A program made the position numbers and the translations under genes. 64,000 nt of DNA from an uncultured Litoreibacter sp. GTDB taxonomy: Bacteria; Pseudomonadota; Alphaproteobacteria; Rhodobacterales; Rhodobacteraceae. The notes beneath the pieces were generated by a model. That model was not told the DNA's origin and searched no databases. It saw nothing but the letters and a program-made list of their open reading frames with translations. Below, piece after piece: positions 8,957 through 18,004 of the stretch (position 1 is the stretch's first letter; each line of letters begins with the position of its first letter). The stretch lies in NCBI GenBank assembly GCA_947494645.1, contig CANLVO010000001.1, forward strand, positions 496,001-560,000, read 5' to 3'.

Positions 8957-9011
8957 ATTTTGTACAAAATGGGTTTTGGGCCTTTTTGAGTTACCCCATT
9001 TTGTACAAAAC
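8957..9011. promoter_or_regulatory. Two identical palindromes TTTTGTACAAAA between ppk and ppx
   Basis: ATTTTGTACAAAAT at 8957-8970 is a perfect 14-bp palindrome. The same core recurs at 8998-9010, with centres 41 bp apart (about four helical turns). Flanking GGGT and ACCCC extend the pair into one large inverted repeat, so the RNA could fold into a stem of about 17 bp with one bulge. Either a dimeric repressor site pair upstream of ppx or a terminator after ppk would explain it. Confidence 0.55.
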
Positions 9012-9118
9012 TCGAATTTCGTCCTCCTGAGGCGCTGATGACGTTAAGGATTGATTGACGATTCCGGCCTGCTAACTGCATGGTCTGACCAGACAAGGAA
9101 TTCGGGGGATCACAACCC

Positions 9119-10663
9119 ATGTCGATGGATGGCACACCCGCCCCAGAAGGCGAAGAATACGGCCCCTTTGGGCGTCCTTTATTCAATGATCCCAAAGCCA
9201 AAGCGCTCAGCCGGGTGGGCACAATCGACGTAGGCTCGAACTCCGTCAGGCTTGTTGTCTTCGACGGCGCGGCCCGGTCTCCCGCCTATTTTTACAACGA
9301 GAAAATCATGGCCGGTCTCGGTGCCGACATGCGCCAAACAGGCCGTCTTTCTGTCGAAGGCCGCGCCCGGGCGCTCGCTGCATTGAAAAGATTTTCGTTA
9401 CTTTGCAATGGCTTAGAGGTAAGTCCAATCACCGCCGTCGCCACGGCGGCTGTCCGGGACGCCGAGGACGGCAAGGAGTTCTGCGAAGAAGTTCTTCGCG
9501 AAACCGGCCTCAACCTCTGGGTCGCCTCCGGCAACGAAGAGGCCCGCCTCTCCGCGCAAGGTGTCTTCCTCGGCTGGCCCGAAGCCCAAGGTTTGATGTG
9601 CGATATTGGCGGCTCCTCCATGGAGTTGGCAGAGATCGGCGACGGCGTCGTCGGCCACCGCGTCTCCTCCGAATTGGGGCCACTGAAACTGATGGGCCTA
9701 AAAGGCGGCTACGAGGCCCGCAAGAAGGTCATCGACACCACAATGCACGGCCTGCGCGACGAGGTCAGCGGCACCTACAAGACCATCTATCTCGTCGGCG
9801 GCTCATGGCGCGCACTGGCCCGACTGGACATGGAGAGACGCGGTTACCCATTGAAAGTATTACATGAATACCGGATGACGCCGAAATCCGTGCTGCAAAC
9901 TGTGAAGTGGATACGCGGCAAATCCATCGACGAGCTACGCGCGATCACAGGCAATTCCGAAGCCCGCATGCGCCTTGTGCCTATCGCTGCGCAAGTTCTG
10001 AAATCGCTGATCCAAAGGTTCAAACCCAAGGCCCTCGCCACGTCCAGCTACGGCATCCGCGAAGGGCTTTTGTACGAACAAATGCCCTTCGAACTCAAGC
10101 GCCGCGACCCCCTCATCGAGGCTTGCCGCTGGGACGAAGCCAAGAACGCAAGGGTCCCAGGCTTCGGGCGGCAGTTGCACAAGTTCATCGAGCCGATCTT
10201 CGGAAGCAAACTTCCCTACGAACGCACCCGCCTGATCCGCGCCGCCTGCCTTCTCCACGACGTCAGCTGGCGCGCCCATCCCGACTACCGCGCCGAGGTC
10301 TGCTTCGATAACGCAACCCGCGCCAACTTAGGCGGATTAGACCATCAGGGGCGGGTGTTTTTGGGGGTGGCTTTGCTGCACCGATATAAGAACTCCCGCG
10401 ACGGCACCCGGTTCGAGGAACTTTACGGACTGCTCTCAGAGAAAGAACTGAAAGCCGCAGAAATCCTAGGGAAGGCGATGCGGTTTGGGGCCATGTTCTC
10501 TGTACAACGTCATGAATTAATGGGGAAATTCTCGTGGCACCCGAAGAAAAAGTTATTGAAGTTGAAGCTGCATCCCGAGACACGTGACCTTTACGGCGAG
10601 GTCGCCGCTGCTCGACTGGCGTCACTCGCTGCAGCCATGGATGCCGAGATCGACCTGCGCTAA
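9119..10663 (+). CDS. ppx: Ppx/GppA family exopolyphosphatase
   Basis: 514 residues. Hydrolyses terminal phosphate from polyphosphate and possibly pppGpp. Two actin-like ATPase motifs are clear: DVGSNSVRL at 37-45 and CDIGGSSMEL from 161. The C-terminal half is an HD-like helical domain (LLHDVSWRAHPDYRAEVCF). The start ATG at 9119 follows GGGGGA. A spacer of 203 bp with paired palindromes separates it from ppk, so it probably has its own promoter. The family does not allow a firm split between Ppx and GppA activity from sequence alone. Confidence 0.93.
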   Translation: MSMDGTPAPEGEEYGPFGRPLFNDPKAKALSRVGTIDVGSNSVRLVVFDGAARSPAYFYNEKIMAGLGADMRQTGRLSVEGRARALAALKRFSLLCNGLEVSPITAVATAAVRDAEDGKEFCEEVLRETGLNLWVASGNEEARLSAQGVFLGWPEAQGLMCDIGGSSMELAEIGDGVVGHRVSSELGPLKLMGLKGGYEARKKVIDTTMHGLRDEVSGTYKTIYLVGGSWRALARLDMERRGYPLKVLHEYRMTPKSVLQTVKWIRGKSIDELRAITGNSEARMRLVPIAAQVLKSLIQRFKPKALATSSYGIREGLLYEQMPFELKRRDPLIEACRWDEAKNARVPGFGRQLHKFIEPIFGSKLPYERTRLIRAACLLHDVSWRAHPDYRAEVCFDNATRANLGGLDHQGRVFLGVALLHRYKNSRDGTRFEELYGLLSEKELKAAEILGKAMRFGAMFSVQRHELMGKFSWHPKKKLLKLKLHPETRDLYGEVAAARLASLAAAMDAEIDLR

Positions 10664-10700
10664 ACGAGCCTGACCCGCCCCATCTTACCAAGAGAATTTC

Positions 10701-11450
10701 ATGTCCGAATTTGCCCACTATCCTAGCCTAACAAACAAGTCCGTCCTCGTCACCGGCGGCGCCGGAGGCATCGGTGCTCTGACCGTCGAAGCCTTCGCCG
10801 CCCAAGGCGCAAAGGTCGCTTTTGTTGATCGCGACGCAGACGCCAGCGCCACCGTGGCCGAGAAAACAGGCGCCGCATTCGCGCTCTGCGACCTCACCGA
10901 TATCGAGGCTACCCAAGCCGCCATCAACACTTTGGCCGCCAAGCAGGGCGCCTTCGAGGTGCTGGTCAACAACGCCGCCCGCGATGACCGACACGACTGG
11001 CGCGACGTCACGCCCGACTATTGGGACGAGCGCATGCAAACCAACCTGCGCCACATGTTCTTTGCCATCCAAGCCGTAGCGCCCGGCATGATCGAGGCAG
11101 GCGGCGGTTCAATCATCAACCTGGGTTCAAACTCCTGGTGGGAGGCCGGCGGCGGCTTTCCTGCCTACGCCACCGCGAAAGCTGCTGTGCATGGGTTGAC
11201 CCGCACAATGGCGCGTGATCTCGGCGCGCACCGGATCCGGGTCAACACCGTGGTCCCCGGCTGGATCATGACGCAACGCCAGAAAGACCTTTGGGCAACG
11301 CCCGAAGCACTGGAGAAACACCGTCAGCGCCAATGTTTGCCGGATTTGATTGATCCGACTTACGTGGCTCGAATGGTCTTGTTCCTGGCCTCTGACGATG
11401 CAGCTATGTGCACTGCCAGCAACTACATGGTAGAGGCGGGGTCTATTTGA
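10701..11450 (+). CDS. SDR family oxidoreductase
   Basis: 249 residues, a classical short-chain dehydrogenase. It has the cofactor motif TGGAGGIG (18-25), NNAA near residue 93, the catalytic S143 in NLGSNSWW, and Y156-ATA-K160. The C-terminus ends MVEAGSI in place of the usual DGG-type end. Overall it resembles sugar or uronate dehydrogenases acting on pentoses or hexoses, but the substrate is not predictable. A 37-bp gap separates it from ppx on the same strand, so co-transcription is possible. Confidence 0.88.
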   Translation: MSEFAHYPSLTNKSVLVTGGAGGIGALTVEAFAAQGAKVAFVDRDADASATVAEKTGAAFALCDLTDIEATQAAINTLAAKQGAFEVLVNNAARDDRHDWRDVTPDYWDERMQTNLRHMFFAIQAVAPGMIEAGGGSIINLGSNSWWEAGGGFPAYATAKAAVHGLTRTMARDLGAHRIRVNTVVPGWIMTQRQKDLWATPEALEKHRQRQCLPDLIDPTYVARMVLFLASDDAAMCTASNYMVEAGSI

Positions 11451-11599
11451 ATTTCGCTGCGGCTGCGCCGCATCGACCCGCTGGAGAGGCGCTGCCTCCC
11501 CAGACCCCTCCGGAGTATTTTTGAAGCAATGATGGGGTGGCGTCGTAAATTGGGATGGCGTAATCCGGGTGAGATCAAAACTCAGAAAGCCTCCATGCC
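11451..11599. other. Intergenic spacer with GC-rich segment and dispersed element
   Basis: This 149-bp stretch between the SDR and proS holds GC-rich segments (11456-11513, containing CGCTGCGGCTGCGCCGC and GGAGAGGCGCTGCCTCC, which can form short stems) followed by the element at 11515-11535. The proS ribosome site is not strong. I see no coding frame. Confidence 0.4.
11515..11535 (+). repeat. Short dispersed intergenic element, copy 2
   Basis: GTATTTTTGAAGCA followed by ATGATG. It matches the minus-strand copy at 4781-4801 in 19 of 21 positions. Like the first copy it directly abuts a GC-rich, stem-forming segment. Confidence 0.5.
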
Positions 11600-12937
11600 A
11601 TGCGCCTGACCAGATATTTCCTGCCCGTCCTGAAAGAAACTCCCAGCGAGGCGCAGATTGTATCGCACCGCCTGATGTTGCGGGCCGGTATGATCAAGCA
11701 AAGCTCGGCGGGCATATATTCCTGGTTGCCGCTGGGATTTAAGGTGTTGAAAAACATCGAGAACATTGTCCATGAGGAACAAGTCCGCGCTGGCCACATT
11801 CCCCTTTTGATGCCGACGCTTCAGTCTGCAGACTTGTGGAAGGAGAGCGGGCGTTATGATGATTACGGCGAAGAAATGCTGCGTATTCAGGACCGGCACG
11901 GGCGCGATATGCTCTATGGTCCGACCAATGAAGAGCTGATCACCGACATATTCCGCAGCCACATCTCGTCATATAAGGACCTGCCGCTGACGCTTTACCA
12001 CATTCAGTGGAAGTTCCGCGACGAACGACGCCCTCGGTTCGGGGTGATGCGCGGCCGCGAATTCTTGATGAAAGACGGCTACAATTTCGACCTGACCAAA
12101 GAAGACGCGCTGCACGCCTATAACCGCCATCTGGTGAGCTATCTGCGCACCTACGAGCGAATGGGGTTGCAAGCCATCCCGATGCGGGCCGATGGGGGGC
12201 CAATTGGAGGGGACTACACGCACGAGTTCCTGGTCCTCGCCGAGACCGGTGAGTCTGAGGTGTTCTACGACAGCGCCGTGACGGACCTGAGCTTTGGCGA
12301 CCGCGATATTGACTATGATGACGTCGACCAATGCCAAGGCGTTCTGGAAGAATTCACGACCAAATACGCGCGCACGGACGAGACACATGACGAAAATCTG
12401 TTCAACGAGGTTCCTGAGGAGCGTCGCAAAGTGGCGCGGGGCATTGAAGTGGGACAGATCTTCTATTTCGGGACCAAATACTCTGAGGCTATGGGTGCTA
12501 AGGTCCAAGGCCCCGATGGCAAGCCAGTTGCGGTCCATATGGGGTCGCACGGGATCGGCGTGTCGCGTCTTTTGGGCGCAATCATTGAGGCGAGCCATGA
12601 CGACAAGGGCATCATCTGGCCTGAAGGCGTAACCCCGTTCCACGTAGGGATCGTCAACCTCAAACAGGGGGACCATGAAGCGGATGCGGCCTGCGAAAGC
12701 CTTTGCCGACAGATTGAAGGGCTTGGGCTTGAGCCGCTCTATGACGACCGCAATGAGCGCGCGGGCGGCAAGTTTGCAACGATGGATTTGATCGGGCTAC
12801 CTTGGCGCATTACGATTGGTCCGCGTGGCCTGAAAAATGGGGTGGTGGAACTGACCTCGCGTCGCAGTGGCGCAAGCGAAGAGCTGACGCCGGAAGCCGC
12901 TCTTGCCAAGATCGCCAGTATTTATGCGAAGAGCTGA
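11600..12937 (+). CDS. proS: Prolyl-tRNA synthetase, short alphaproteobacterial type
   Basis: 445 residues. Charges tRNA-Pro. It begins [18 protein letters not shown], followed by class II signature regions: [19 protein letters not shown], the motif 2 loop [18 protein letters not shown], and a C-terminal anticodon-binding domain ([19 protein letters not shown]). It is about 130 residues shorter than the E. coli type because the editing insert is absent, which is normal for alphaproteobacteria; deacylation of Ala-tRNA-Pro must then be done in trans. Confidence 0.97.
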   Translation: MRLTRYFLPVLKETPSEAQIVSHRLMLRAGMIKQSSAGIYSWLPLGFKVLKNIENIVHEEQVRAGHIPLLMPTLQSADLWKESGRYDDYGEEMLRIQDRHGRDMLYGPTNEELITDIFRSHISSYKDLPLTLYHIQWKFRDERRPRFGVMRGREFLMKDGYNFDLTKEDALHAYNRHLVSYLRTYERMGLQAIPMRADGGPIGGDYTHEFLVLAETGESEVFYDSAVTDLSFGDRDIDYDDVDQCQGVLEEFTTKYARTDETHDENLFNEVPEERRKVARGIEVGQIFYFGTKYSEAMGAKVQGPDGKPVAVHMGSHGIGVSRLLGAIIEASHDDKGIIWPEGVTPFHVGIVNLKQGDHEADAACESLCRQIEGLGLEPLYDDRNERAGGKFATMDLIGLPWRITIGPRGLKNGVVELTSRRSGASEELTPEAALAKIASIYAKS

Positions 12938-13240
12938 ATGATTTGAGAACTTCTTCTTGGTCTGTGGACAGGGCGTGTGTTCAACAATGGCTATGTTTGG
13001 CTCGGGATTGTTGATTTAGATCGCCATGATTTGAACACAATCTGAGTGAAGTGAGGCTGACGCTAAAGCTAGGGTCGACATAGGTTTGAAGTCAGCTGAG
13101 TTTTCGAGGGCTTAGATGTTTTGCCTCTAACGGTCTGATAAGTATATTCTTTTGACGCGCTTTTGCGGACTGAGTTCTCACGTCCTTTACGAAGATGAAC
13201 GGAATGTTAACGGAGCAACATACTGTTTCCGTTCTAAACC
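12938..13240. other. Intergenic region, no confident feature
   Basis: Roughly 300 bp after proS, with lower GC than the surrounding genes. I see no convincing terminator, tRNA or long frame. A TTGACG at 13154-13159 could be a -35 box for the genes that follow, but no good -10 box stands at the right distance. Confidence 0.4.
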
Positions 13241-13309
13241 ATGGCAGAATATTGCGCTTTATGTGGCAAGTCAGGTAACCTGATATTGGGGGCACCAGAG
13301 GGTGTGTAA
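13241..13309 (+). CDS. Candidate 22-residue CxxC leader peptide
   Basis: ATG at 13241 opens a 22-codon frame, MAEYCALCGKSGN then LILGAPEGV, whose TAA overlaps the ATG of the next gene by one base (TAATG at 13307-13311). The overlap is the classic form of translational coupling. The CALC pair gives half a zinc or iron site. Against it, no clear ribosome site precedes the ATG. It could be a leader peptide, a micro-protein or chance. Confidence 0.3.
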   Translation: MAEYCALCGKSGNLILGAPEGV

Positions 13310-13629
13310 TGAGTTATTTTTTCTTCGAGCGTCGAGTCGCCTCGGCGGAGCTGGATAACCGAAAACCGGGCGATCACAGTCGGTTGCTGTCCCAAAAAGA
13401 GGAGCGCCACCAGATCGTTCTGGACGTTCCGAACGGTCGAACCATTTCGGACCGAAAACTTGCAGCAATTCGGGATGCTTTGGACGACGAAGCCGTATCG
13501 GGCGTGTTTTATACACGTCGGTCGCGCAATGAGCTTCACAGCACTGTGCGTGACCGCAGGCTTCAGGCGTTGCAGACGCTGACGTCCAATCGGAAGGACC
13601 GCGACAGCGACGGGTCGCATCCGGCTTAA
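13309..13629 (+). CDS. Hypothetical protein
   Basis: 106 residues, strongly charged, soluble, no signal peptide. The middle (VLDVPNGRTISDRKLAAIRDALDDEAVSGVFYTRR) looks like real alpha/beta sequence; the ends are low in constraint. No family recognised. The ATG overlaps the stop of the preceding micro-ORF (TAATG), and a strong intrinsic terminator lies about 65 bp after the stop, supporting a transcribed unit. The opposite strand also has a long open frame here, which I regard as a shadow. Confidence 0.5.
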   Translation: MSYFFFERRVASAELDNRKPGDHSRLLSQKEERHQIVLDVPNGRTISDRKLAAIRDALDDEAVSGVFYTRRSRNELHSTVRDRRLQALQTLTSNRKDRDSDGSHPA

Positions 13630-13692
13630 CCAGTTAATGAGTATGTGACAGCTTGTGTTTTTGGGCTGGCATGTGTGTGAAGGTGGGGGCAG

Positions 13693-13722
13693 GGGCCCGG
13701 CGTGTTTTGCCGGGCCCTTCAT
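13693..13722 (+). terminator. Intrinsic terminator, 9-bp perfect stem
   Basis: GGGCCCGGC at 13693-13701, loop GTGTTTT, and GCCGGGCCC at 13709-13717, then TTCATTT. It lies between the unknown plus-strand gene and the convergent hydrolase gene, and may serve both directions. Confidence 0.8.
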
Positions 13723-13745
13723 TTGTGTACTGAATGGTTTTGCAG

Positions 13746-14621
13746 TCAATCTCCGCTGAGAAACGCGAAGGTCTCTTCAAGAACCATGTCGGGCAGCTCT
13801 TCCGCGAGATAATGCGCGCCGGGTAAGGACTTTCCGCTTACAGTTTGCGCCCGTAGTCGCCAGAGGGAGAGGCAATCGAAGAACGCCTCTATCGCGCCGT
13901 TTGCGCCCCAAAGCACGTGGATCGGGCAGATTATTTTGGCGTCTCCATTTGCATCATCATGCGCAATATCGATTGTCGCTGCCGCGCGGTAGTCCTCGCA
14001 GGATGCGTGTATCACGTCGGCATTGTCGAACGCGGCATGGTAAGCTTTCCTTGCCTCCTCGCTGAATGGGCCGTTGCCGGTCGCACCGAACATACATTTT
14101 TTGTCCCAGAAATCTCGGGGGTCTGCCGCAATCATGCGTTCTGGTAGGGGATATGGCTCGGTGAGATAGAACCAATGCGCGTAGGCACGGGCAAACCCCA
14201 GCGTGGTATTGGCATACATCTCGCGGGTTGGCGCGATGTCGAGAATGATCAACTTCTTCACGGCCTCAGGCGTGTCCATTGCCAGCCTATGCGCTACGCG
14301 GGCGCCGCGGTCATGCGAGAGAATGTTGAATTTTGGAAATCCGAGTTGCGCCATGAGTGCTACCATGTCCGCCGCCATCTCGCGTTTTGACATCTGCGAA
14401 TGGTCGGCGCGCGTCTTAGGACAGGTGGACTTGCCATAGCCGCGCAGGTCGGGCGCGATGACGGTGAAGTGCTCAGCCAATTGCGGTGCCACTTTGTGCC
14501 ACATGACATGCGTTTGGGGATAGCCGTGCAGCAGCAGCAGCGGTGGCCCGGTCCCGGCCTTGCGGCCGTGAATACTGACTCCGCCGAGGGCGATGTCGAA
14601 GCTGTCGAACCCTTCAAACAT
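13746..14621 (-). CDS. Alpha/beta hydrolase, haloacetate dehalogenase-like
   Basis: 291 residues from the ATG at 14621 (MFEGFDSFD). The sequence has the oxyanion segment HGYPQ (32-36) and the nucleophile turn S-H-D104-R-G-A-R, an aspartate nucleophile as in fluoroacetate/haloacetate dehalogenases and epoxide hydrolases rather than the serine of esterases. The C-terminal histidine is in PGAHYLAEE. In the fluoroacetate dehalogenase family two arginines after the nucleophile bind the carboxylate; R105 and R108 fit. No ribosome site precedes the ATG, but a TATACT -10 box ends six bases upstream, suggesting a leaderless message. A longer frame reaches 14747 but would overlap lolC. Confidence 0.82.
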   Translation of the reverse strand: MFEGFDSFDIALGGVSIHGRKAGTGPPLLLLHGYPQTHVMWHKVAPQLAEHFTVIAPDLRGYGKSTCPKTRADHSQMSKREMAADMVALMAQLGFPKFNILSHDRGARVAHRLAMDTPEAVKKLIILDIAPTREMYANTTLGFARAYAHWFYLTEPYPLPERMIAADPRDFWDKKCMFGATGNGPFSEEARKAYHAAFDNADVIHASCEDYRAAATIDIAHDDANGDAKIICPIHVLWGANGAIEAFFDCLSLWRLRAQTVSGKSLPGAHYLAEELPDMVLEETFAFLSGD

Positions 14622-14724
14622 GAAAGCAGTATAGGCGGTTTGACGCGCGTCTCCAGTCTTGTGTCTCCCTTGACCTTGGCTGCGGGAGAGCGCACATCTG
14701 AGGGCGCAGCAGCAGGAGAGCAAA

Positions 14725-16023
14725 GTGGCTAAGATCACTGGCGGCAAGACCGCCCCGTTTGCAGGCTTTGAGTGGATGATCGCATGGCGTTACCTTCGCG
14801 CCAAACGCGCCGAGGGCGGCGTGTCTGTGATGACTTGGATTTCGCTGATAGGGATCACGCTCGCGGTTGCGGCTTTGATCATAACCTTGGCCGTAAGATC
14901 CGGTTTTCGTTACGAATTTGTTGATACCATTCTAGGCGCAAACGCGCATGTGACGGTCTATGACGAAGGGCGAACCTCCGAGTCTGGCTCCTTCGCGCGG
15001 GTCATTTCGGACTACGATGAGAAGGCCGTGAGGCTTGCGGATGCGCCGGGCGTCGTGCGGGCAGCTCCGCTGGTCAAGGGGCAGGTGATGGCCACGGGGC
15101 AGGGCCGTAATGCTGGTGTTGAAGTGTTTGGGATGCGGGAAGCGGATTTTCTGAACATTCGCCGCGTGGCTTCGCCGCTTGAAGCCTACGGAGATATTGC
15201 AAGGTTTTCTGACGGCATAGCCATTGGAAGCGGTGTCGCCCGCGAGCTTGGGGTGGGGCCGGGGGACCGGATTAGATTGATCTCGCCTAATGGGACAAAG
15301 ACCCCATTTGGAACTTCGCCGAGAACGGCTGCCTTTGAGGTGGTCTATGTGTTTCGGGTCGGCCGGTTCGATATTGACCGGACCCGCATCTATATGCCGT
15401 TCGAAAAGGCACAAGAATACTTCAATCGCGAAGGGTTAGCCGACGAAATTGAAGTGATATTGGAGGATCCGGAGGAGGTGTCGAAAGCGGAAGCAGGGCT
15501 TCTTGCGGCAGCTGGCCCCGGTACGATCTTATGGAGCTGGCGAGACTCGTCAGGGGCCTTCCTGCAAGCACTCGCGATGGAAGATAATGTGATGTTTCTG
15601 ATCCTGTCGGTGCTGGTCTTGATTGCGTCGATGAACATCGTCTCGGGCCTTATCATGCTGGTCAAGAACAAGGGACGCGACATCGGCATCCTGCGCACAA
15701 TGGGGTTGAGCGAGGGCTCAATCCTGCGCGTTTTCTTCATTTGCGGCGCGTCCACAGGGGTGATCGGAACGATTGCGGGCCTCACCCTTGGGTGTCTCTT
15801 TGCAATCTATATCGATCCTATTTTTGATTTGGTGAACTACATCGCAGGGGGCGGGGTGTGGGATCCGTCAGTGCGGATGATTTCAAAACTACCAGCGAGG
15901 TTGGAGCTTGGGGACGTGCTCTCAGCCATATCGCTATCGCTGTTTCTGAGCTTTGTGGTCACGATCTTTCCGGCGCGACGTGCCGCACGGATGAACCCAG
16001 TGGAGGCGCTGCGCTATGAGTGA
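14725..16023 (+). CDS. lolC: Lipoprotein-releasing ABC transporter permease (LolC/E type)
   Basis: 432 residues from a GTG at 14725 with AGGAGA seven bases before. Inner-membrane subunit of the Lol complex that releases outer-membrane lipoproteins to the periplasmic carrier. The N-terminus ([21 protein letters not shown]) and first membrane helix are typical, followed by a periplasmic domain of about 220 residues and three C-terminal helices with [25 protein letters not shown], ending [18 protein letters not shown]. As in many alphaproteobacteria only one permease gene is present, so it may act as a homodimer. It overlaps lolD by 8 bp. Confidence 0.95.
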   Translation: MAKITGGKTAPFAGFEWMIAWRYLRAKRAEGGVSVMTWISLIGITLAVAALIITLAVRSGFRYEFVDTILGANAHVTVYDEGRTSESGSFARVISDYDEKAVRLADAPGVVRAAPLVKGQVMATGQGRNAGVEVFGMREADFLNIRRVASPLEAYGDIARFSDGIAIGSGVARELGVGPGDRIRLISPNGTKTPFGTSPRTAAFEVVYVFRVGRFDIDRTRIYMPFEKAQEYFNREGLADEIEVILEDPEEVSKAEAGLLAAAGPGTILWSWRDSSGAFLQALAMEDNVMFLILSVLVLIASMNIVSGLIMLVKNKGRDIGILRTMGLSEGSILRVFFICGASTGVIGTIAGLTLGCLFAIYIDPIFDLVNYIAGGGVWDPSVRMISKLPARLELGDVLSAISLSLFLSFVVTIFPARRAARMNPVEALRYE

Positions 16024-16693
16024 CGTCGCACTCTCACTTTCGGGCATTGAGAAGCACTACAACAAAGGCAAGCCAAACGAGATCAAGGTCTTGCGTGGTG
16101 CTGAGCTATCTGTGAAGCGCGGCGAGGTTGTGGCACTTGTTGCCCCGTCCGGGGCGGGTAAATCCACCCTGCTTCATATCGCTGGTTTGCTTGATACCCC
16201 TGACACCGGACGGGTGGAGATCGCGGGCGAAGACCTGACCGGGCGCAGCGATCGGGCGCGGACAAATGCGCGGCGGTCCGAGATAGGGTTTGTCTATCAA
16301 TTCCACCACCTGCTGCCGGAATTTACCGCTGCTGAGAATATTGTGCTGCCGCAGCTCGCAGCGGGGGTGGCAAGCGCCCAAGCACATGCACGGGCTGTTG
16401 ATTTGATGGGCAAGGTCGGGGTCGCGGAGCGAGCAGACCATCGGCCCGGTGCGCTGTCTGGCGGAGAGCAACAACGCGTCGCGTTCTGTAGGGCTTTGGC
16501 CAACAGCCCCGGCCTATTGCTCGCAGACGAGCCGACCGGGAACCTGGACCCGGCGACGTCAGATCAAGTGTTCGAGGCGTTGATCAAATTGGCACGCGAA
16601 ACCGGGTTAGCCGCACTGATCGCCACGCATAACATGGAACTGGCAGCCCGTATGGATCGAACCGTCCGTTTGGAAGCGGGCGTATTGGTTTAG
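16016..16693 (+). CDS. lolD: Lipoprotein-releasing ABC transporter ATPase LolD
   Basis: 225 residues. Walker [10 protein letters not shown] (43-51), the signature LSGGEQQR (from 147), and Walker [14 protein letters not shown], followed by the H-loop IATHN. The order, 8-bp overlap with lolC and the MacB/LolD-like sequence assign it to lipoprotein release. The stop overlaps that of the convergent hydrolase gene by 4 bp, leaving no room for a separate terminator. Confidence 0.95.
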   Translation: MSDVALSLSGIEKHYNKGKPNEIKVLRGAELSVKRGEVVALVAPSGAGKSTLLHIAGLLDTPDTGRVEIAGEDLTGRSDRARTNARRSEIGFVYQFHHLLPEFTAAENIVLPQLAAGVASAQAHARAVDLMGKVGVAERADHRPGALSGGEQQRVAFCRALANSPGLLLADEPTGNLDPATSDQVFEALIKLARETGLAALIATHNMELAARMDRTVRLEAGVLV

Positions 16694-17649
16694 GCGGTTT
16701 CTAAATTGGCGAGACGCTCAAAAAACGCGCTGGCCTCGTCGAAAACGCGGTCGCGTGTCTCGCGATCCTCCATGACAATCTCATGTTCACCGCGCTCAAT
16801 GATGTGCAGCTCGCCGTTTGGCCAGCGCGACATACGATCATGGATGGTCGGGATGTCTACAATGCGTTCATTGGTCCCGAGGTAAGTTAGACAGGGCACA
16901 TCAGGTGTCGGATGCGCGCGCAGGGCGCGACACTCACGCAGCGCCTTATTCAGCCAGCTCAACGTCGGGCCACCCAAGGCAAGGTCCGGATGAGCCGTAA
17001 CCTGACGCTTCATGTATTCAAACATCTCAACGTCGGTGGTCAACATGTTGTCGTCAAAGGGATTTGCCAGCACGTAGGTTTCGCGCAAAGTGCCAGGGGC
17101 AAGCATGTCGCCGAAGCCTAGGGAATGTGCCATCGTAGAGGCCGCCCATCCCAGTGAACGCTTGCTCGTCGTCAATGCGATGCCCCACATGGGCCCAGTG
17201 AACACGGCGGATGTCACGGGCAGGCCGTCTATCAAAGCCCGTAATCCGATGCAGCCTCCCATGGAGTGCGCCAGCAGGGTGAAAGGCGTCGGTAGCTCTA
17301 GCTTGCGAGCCAAGGAAAGTGCAGCTTGCGCATCAAGTTGGTAATCACGAAATTCGCCGACATGCCCCAGTGCCGCGTCTTCCAGCAATCGGTCCGAGAG
17401 ACCTTGGCCGCGCCAGTCTATGACTAACGTGGCAAAGCCGCGTTTCGCAAACTCAGCCGCTGCCCGTCCGTATTTCTCAACATACTCAGTACGTCCGGGA
17501 TAAAGCAGAACGGTGCCCTTCTTCCCGGTTTCAGCGCCCCAAACCGCCACGCGGATGCGCACCCCGTCGGCGCAGATCAGCCAATAGGCTTCGCCGCCGT
17601 CGGGGCCGTCAGCCACGTCGTGATAAAGAGGCGCTTTTGTAAGGGTCAC
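16690..17649 (-). CDS. Alpha/beta hydrolase (lysophospholipase PldB-like)
   Basis: 319 residues from a GTG at 17649 that overlaps the SCP2 gene stop (GTGA). It has [17 protein letters not shown], the turn [10 protein letters not shown] and the nucleophile elbow AHSMGG, as in monoacylglycerol lipase / lysophospholipase L2-type enzymes. A C-terminal [11 protein letters not shown] carries the likely catalytic histidine. Coupling to an SCP2 lipid-binding gene fits a lipid substrate, but this is inference. It ends tail to tail with lolD, overlapping by 4 bp. Confidence 0.88.
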   Translation of the reverse strand: MTLTKAPLYHDVADGPDGGEAYWLICADGVRIRVAVWGAETGKKGTVLLYPGRTEYVEKYGRAAAEFAKRGFATLVIDWRGQGLSDRLLEDAALGHVGEFRDYQLDAQAALSLARKLELPTPFTLLAHSMGGCIGLRALIDGLPVTSAVFTGPMWGIALTTSKRSLGWAASTMAHSLGFGDMLAPGTLRETYVLANPFDDNMLTTDVEMFEYMKRQVTAHPDLALGGPTLSWLNKALRECRALRAHPTPDVPCLTYLGTNERIVDIPTIHDRMSRWPNGELHIIERGEHEIVMEDRETRDRVFDEASAFFERLANLETA

Positions 17650-17933
17650 GAAAGGACGGCACCCAATTTCATTGCCTGACCCATGTCGCCGTCAACGGTC
17701 AACTTACCGGTCATGAAAGCGGAGGTGGGGTTCAAGTCACCGTCCAAGATTGCTTCGAAGGTTTCGGCATCCGCCGACATAGTACATTCTGCATCCTCGT
17801 CGCCGGCACGGACACCCGCGCTGTCCACCATGATCGCGCCTTCGTCTTCGATGTTGAACTTGACCGAGCCGTCGAAGCCTCCATCGAGTTTGCTTTGCAA
17901 TGCCGCTACGGCCTTTGTGATGACGTCGCTCAT
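17646..17933 (-). CDS. SCP2 sterol-binding domain protein
   Basis: 95 residues from the ATG at 17933, with AGGAG eight bases upstream; the frame continues further up but without a ribosome site. A single SCP2 domain (KLDGGFDGSVKFNIEDEG, then TFEAILDGDLNPTSAFMTGKLTVDGDMGQAMKL), the hydrophobic-pocket lipid-binding fold. Small stand-alone SCP2 proteins are common in Rhodobacterales; their ligand is unknown. Its stop codon overlaps the start of the lysophospholipase-like gene. Confidence 0.92.
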   Translation of the reverse strand: MSDVITKAVAALQSKLDGGFDGSVKFNIEDEGAIMVDSAGVRAGDEDAECTMSADAETFEAILDGDLNPTSAFMTGKLTVDGDMGQAMKLGAVLS

Positions 17934-18004
17934 GTGGGTACTCCTAAAAATGTGACAGCCGGGGTCTCGATTTTTCAAATCATGACGCTAGACTTAAGGC
18001 CGTT

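Noticed and set aside
13234-13749. 171-codon frame on the minus strand over the small unknown gene
   Set aside because: It runs through a strong bidirectional terminator and has no ribosome site; the plus frame is better supported.
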